A DNA stretch of 7,968 nt, taken from assembly GCA_020720905.1 (NCBI GenBank), contig DYNT01000058.1, positions 1-7,968 on the forward strand. Direction: 5' to 3'. This stretch comes from Micavibrio aeruginosavorus (GTDB lineage: Bacteria; Pseudomonadota; Alphaproteobacteria; UBA9219). The notes under the pieces are model-generated. The model ran no database searches. It saw only the letters and a list, made by a program, of their open reading frames with translations, and had not been told where the DNA came from. This document shows, one piece after another, positions 5,247-7,968 of this stretch. Position 1 is the stretch's first letter. Each line of letters opens with the position of its first letter. The position numbers were made by a program, and so were the translations under genes.

Positions 5247-6266
5247 ATGGTAACGATTTCTTCTCGCCTTAAGCCGCTTATGCAGCGCGGCTGCGATTTT
5301 CTGGGCACGAAGCTGGCCGTCATGGGCGGCGCGATGAGCTGGGTGTCTGAGCGCAACCTTGTCGCGGCGATTTCCAACGCTGGCGGCTTTGGTGTGCTGG
5401 CTTGTGGCTCGATGACTCCCGATTTACTGCGTGCCGAGATTCAAGGAACAAAAACGCTCACCCGCCTGCCGTTTGGCGTGAACCTGATCACCATGCACCC
5501 CATGCTTGATGCGTTGATTGATGTGTGCCTTGAGGAAAAGATTGGCCATATCGTTTTGGCGGGCGGCGTGCCCTCGGCGCCTGCCATCAAGCGGATCAAG
5601 GACGGCGGCGCCAAGGTGATTTGCTTTGCCCCCGCCCTTTCGCTGGGCAAGCGCATGATCCGTAACGGCACAGACGCGCTGGTGATTGAAGGCATGGAAG
5701 CGGGCGGCCATATCGGCCCCATCAGCACGACAGTGCTGGCGCAAGAAATCCTGCCTGAACTGCACGACAAGGTTCCCGTGTTTGTGGCGGGCGGCATTGG
5801 GCGCGGTGAGGCTATCGTGTCCTATTTGGAAATGGGCGCGGCGGGCGTGCAGCTTGGCACGTTGTTTGTTTGCGCATCCGAATGCGTCGCGCATGAAAAC
5901 TTTAAGAAGGCGTTTATCCACGCCGCCGCACGCGATGCTGTGCCAACGCAGCAAATAGATCCGCGCTTTGCCGTTATTCCCGTTCGCGCCATTGTGAACG
6001 AAGGCACGAAGCACTTTATGGAAAAACAGCGCGAGGCGATTGCCAAGTTTGATTCGGGTGAGCTGACCAAAGAAGCCGCGCAGCTAGAGATCGAGCATTT
6101 CTGGGCGGGCGCTTTGCGCCGCGCCGTCGTTGATGGCGACATCGAAAATGGCTCCGTCATGGCGGGGCAGATTGTCGGCTTGGTCAAGGAAGAGCAACCC
6201 GTTGACGCGATCCTTACTGAACTCGTCCGGCAAGCCGAGCAAGCTTTGTTGCATCGAGAGTTGTAA
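5247..6266 (+). CDS. Nitronate monooxygenase / FabK-like FMN oxidoreductase
   Basis: A 339-residue FMN-dependent TIM-barrel protein of the 2-nitropropane dioxygenase (nitronate monooxygenase) family, which also includes the enoyl-ACP reductase FabK. Seen: GGAMSWVSERNLVAAISNAGGFGVL beginning at 27 in the N-terminal part, PFGVNL at 75-80, and the flavin/catalytic motif EGMEAGGHIGP at 148-158, with His155 in the position of the family's catalytic base. The phosphate-binding VFVAGGIGRG is at 178-187 and GAAGVQLGTLFV at 197-208. AGGTGA nine bases upstream supports the start. Possible reactions are oxidation of toxic alkyl nitronates or NAD(P)H-dependent enoyl-ACP reduction. The sequence does not decide between them. 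EGMEAGGHIG followed by a TT stretch is shared with FabK, but no other fatty-acid gene is nearby. It lies between lysC and purH, probably only as a fellow traveller in the transcript. Confidence 0.88.
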   Translation: MVTISSRLKPLMQRGCDFLGTKLAVMGGAMSWVSERNLVAAISNAGGFGVLACGSMTPDLLRAEIQGTKTLTRLPFGVNLITMHPMLDALIDVCLEEKIGHIVLAGGVPSAPAIKRIKDGGAKVICFAPALSLGKRMIRNGTDALVIEGMEAGGHIGPISTTVLAQEILPELHDKVPVFVAGGIGRGEAIVSYLEMGAAGVQLGTLFVCASECVAHENFKKAFIHAAARDAVPTQQIDPRFAVIPVRAIVNEGTKHFMEKQREAIAKFDSGELTKEAAQLEIEHFWAGALRRAVVDGDIENGSVMAGQIVGLVKEEQPVDAILTELVRQAEQALLHREL

Positions 6267-6303
6267 TAGACGTAAACAATCCGCTTTTCTTTTAAGGATC
6301 CCC

Positions 6304-7887
6304 ATGCCTGAATCTATCAAAATCACACGTGCGTTGATCTCTGTTTCCGATAAAGCGGGACTTGCCGCTTTGGGCAAAGATTTGGCGGCGCTGGGCGTTG
6401 AGATTCTCTCCACGGGTGGCAGTGCCGAAACCTTGCGTCAGGCGGGCGTGCCTGTTGTTGAAGTCGGCGATTACACGGGCTTTCCCGAAATGATGGATGG
6501 GCGCGTCAAGACGCTGCACCCCAAGATTCACGGCGGTTTGCTGCAGGTGCGCGATAACGATAAACATCGAGCCGAGGCTAAGACGCACGGCATTCCGCCC
6601 ATCGATCTTGTTGTTGTTAATTTGTATCCGTTTCGCGAGATGGTGGCGCGGGGCGCTGACTTTGAAACGTGCATCGAGAATATCGATATTGGTGGGCCTG
6701 CCATGGTGCGCTCAGCCGCCAAGAACCATGCGTTTGTGACGATTATCACCGATCCCGCGCACTATGAATCGCTGCTGACCGAGATGAAGGCGAACAGGAG
6801 CGGCACGACGCTTGATTTCCGCAAGAAATGCGCGGCGATGGCGTATGCCCACACGGCCAGCTATGACGCGGCGGTCAGTGGTTGGTTCGCGCAGCAAGTG
6901 GGGCAAGAGTATCCTGATACGTTGACCGTATCGGCCTCCTTGCGGCAGTCTTTGCGCTATGGCGAAAACCCGCATCAAACGGCGGCGTTTTACACGATGG
7001 ATCTATCGCGCCCCTCTATTGCTACCGCGATTCAAGGGCAAGGCAAAGAGTTGAGCTATAACAACATCAACGACACCGATGCGGCGTTTGAGCTGGTCAG
7101 CGCGTTTACGGACTCGCCCGCGATTGCGATCATCAAGCACGCTAATCCTTGCGGCGTCGCGGTGGCGGACTCTTTGTGCGAAGCTTATAAGCGTGCGCTG
7201 GCCTGCGATAGCACAAGCGCGTTTGGCGGCATTATCGCTTGCAATCGTCCCTTGGATGGCGCTGTGGCGGCTGAAATCGTCAAGATATTCTCGGAAGTTA
7301 TTATCGCCCCTGACATGGATGATGAAGCCAAGGACATCCTTGCGGCTAAAAAGAATCTGCGCGTTTTGCTCACCCGCACCATGCCCGATCCTATGGCCAA
7401 AGGACGCTTTATGAAAACCGTTGCGGGCGGGCTGCTTGTGCAATCGCGTGATAACTTGATCCTTGATAAAGCCGCACTGAAATGCGTGACCAAGCGTCAG
7501 CCAACTGAGGCTGAAATGCGCGATATGATCTTTTCCTTCACGGTGGCCAAGCACGTGAAATCCAACACCATCGTTTATGCCAAGGATAGGGCGACCGTGG
7601 GCATTGGCGCAGGACAAATGAGCCGTGTGGACAGCGCCCGCATCGCGGCGCGTAAGGCGCAGGATGCAGCGACGGCCTTGGGTCTTGCCGAGCCGCTCAC
7701 CAAGGGCTGCGCAGCGGCCAGTGACGCATTCTTTCCTTTTGCCGATGGGTTGTTGTCAGCGATTGAGGCGGGCGCCAGCTGCGTCATCCAACCGGGTGGT
7801 TCCATTCGTGATGAGGATGTGATCAAAGCCGCAGACGAAGCGGGCATCGCCATGGTGATGACGGGCATCCGGCACTTCTATCACTAA
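6304..7887 (+). CDS. purH: Bifunctional AICAR transformylase / IMP cyclohydrolase
   Basis: A 527-residue PurH, catalysing the last two steps of IMP synthesis: formylation of AICAR from 10-formyl-tetrahydrofolate, then ring closure. The N-terminal MGS-like cyclohydrolase domain (about 1-200) shows ISVSDKAGL, STGGSAETL at 36-44 and GRVKTLHPKIHGG at 66-78. The transformylase domain shows LRYGENPHQ at 217-225, the catalytic Lys-His pair in IKHANPCG (K278, H279), STSAFGG at 303-309, GQMSRVDS at 437-444, SDAFFPFADG at 473-482 and QPGGSIRD at 496-503. The family C-terminus RHFYH is intact and length is normal. I took ATG 6304, with AAGGA five bases upstream; the open frame extends upstream into the previous gene but that part is not conserved. 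It is 37 bases after the oxidoreductase gene. A terminator follows at 7933. Confidence 0.98.
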   Translation: MPESIKITRALISVSDKAGLAALGKDLAALGVEILSTGGSAETLRQAGVPVVEVGDYTGFPEMMDGRVKTLHPKIHGGLLQVRDNDKHRAEAKTHGIPPIDLVVVNLYPFREMVARGADFETCIENIDIGGPAMVRSAAKNHAFVTIITDPAHYESLLTEMKANRSGTTLDFRKKCAAMAYAHTASYDAAVSGWFAQQVGQEYPDTLTVSASLRQSLRYGENPHQTAAFYTMDLSRPSIATAIQGQGKELSYNNINDTDAAFELVSAFTDSPAIAIIKHANPCGVAVADSLCEAYKRALACDSTSAFGGIIACNRPLDGAVAAEIVKIFSEVIIAPDMDDEAKDILAAKKNLRVLLTRTMPDPMAKGRFMKTVAGGLLVQSRDNLILDKAALKCVTKRQPTEAEMRDMIFSFTVAKHVKSNTIVYAKDRATVGIGAGQMSRVDSARIAARKAQDAATALGLAEPLTKGCAAASDAFFPFADGLLSAIEAGASCVIQPGGSIRDEDVIKAADEAGIAMVMTGIRHFYH

Positions 7888-7900
7888 GGGGGAGGTGTTG

Positions 7901-7928
7901 GAGGTTAGAGGTTAGAGGTTGGAGGTTA
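7901..7928 (+). repeat. Heptamer tandem repeat GAGGTTA x4
   Basis: Four contiguous seven-base units, GAGGTTA, GAGGTTA, GAGGTTG and GAGGTTA, follow the purH stop codon after a degenerate unit at 7892-7900. They lie between the gene and its terminator, in non-coding DNA. This is a minisatellite-like array likely to vary in copy number by slippage. No function is evident. Confidence 0.8.
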
Positions 7929-7932
7929 GGGA

Positions 7933-7958
7933 AGAGAATGGACGTCCATTCTTTTTTT
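7933..7958 (+). terminator. Intrinsic terminator after purH
   Basis: GAATGGACGTCCATTC (7936-7951) is a perfect 16-base palindrome. It folds as a six-base-pair stem with an ACGT loop, extended outward by A/U pairs, and is followed by seven T residues (7952-7958). The structure and position 45 bases after the stop codon fit a rho-independent terminator for the lysC-purH run. Confidence 0.8.
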
Positions 7959-7968
7959 CGTCATCCCG

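Noticed and set aside
5424..6014. 196-residue open frame antisense to the flavin oxidoreductase gene
   Set aside because: Composition reflects the opposite-strand coding sequence and no family features are visible.
7003..7617. 204-residue open frame antisense to purH
   Set aside because: Antisense shadow of a highly conserved gene with GC-biased third positions. No ribosome-binding site or domain was seen.

Overview
This window looks like chromosomal DNA of an alphaproteobacterium. The L28 protein has the proteobacterial form with the conserved EHNGGIDAW stretch. UbiG (ubiquinone synthesis) implies a respiring proteobacterium, and divergent ubiG/lysC is a familiar alphaproteobacterial arrangement. 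Base composition is moderate, with AT-rich intergenic DNA. I cannot place it below class from the sequence alone.

Left part (1-1087), minus strand: rpmB (ribosomal protein L28) has a very good sigma-70-type promoter and a hairpin terminator. It is followed by a small cupin protein whose usual metal-binding histidines are missing. The rpmB-cupin junction holds three complementary segments that can form two mutually exclusive hairpins.

Middle (1038-3182), minus strand: a 645-residue, exported, cysteine-rich protein with four WxWxC modules that I cannot assign to a named family. It lies between two imperfect direct repeats exactly 2100 bases apart. One repeat is the true 3' end of ubiG. The other is a leftover UbiG-like C-terminus just downstream of the 645-residue gene. 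This suggests the gene was inserted at, or duplicated with, the ubiG 3' end. The gene also contains a 60-base tandem duplication whose 31-base core is read in two different frames, with compensating 2-base indels on either side.

Right part (3144-7968): ubiG (minus) diverges from a plus-strand run of housekeeping metabolism genes: lysC (aspartokinase), a flavin-dependent nitronate monooxygenase/FabK-like enzyme, and purH (last two steps of IMP synthesis). Intergenic gaps of 48 and 37 bases suggest possible co-transcription. lysC has a well-placed internal ribosome-binding site and ATG that would yield a separate regulatory (beta) subunit. After purH come a heptamer tandem repeat, an intrinsic terminator, and what may be the edge of a dispersed repeat at the window end.

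No tRNA, rRNA, CRISPR array, transposase or integrase was seen. The most unusual part is the 645-residue gene and its flanks. The rest is ordinary core metabolism.
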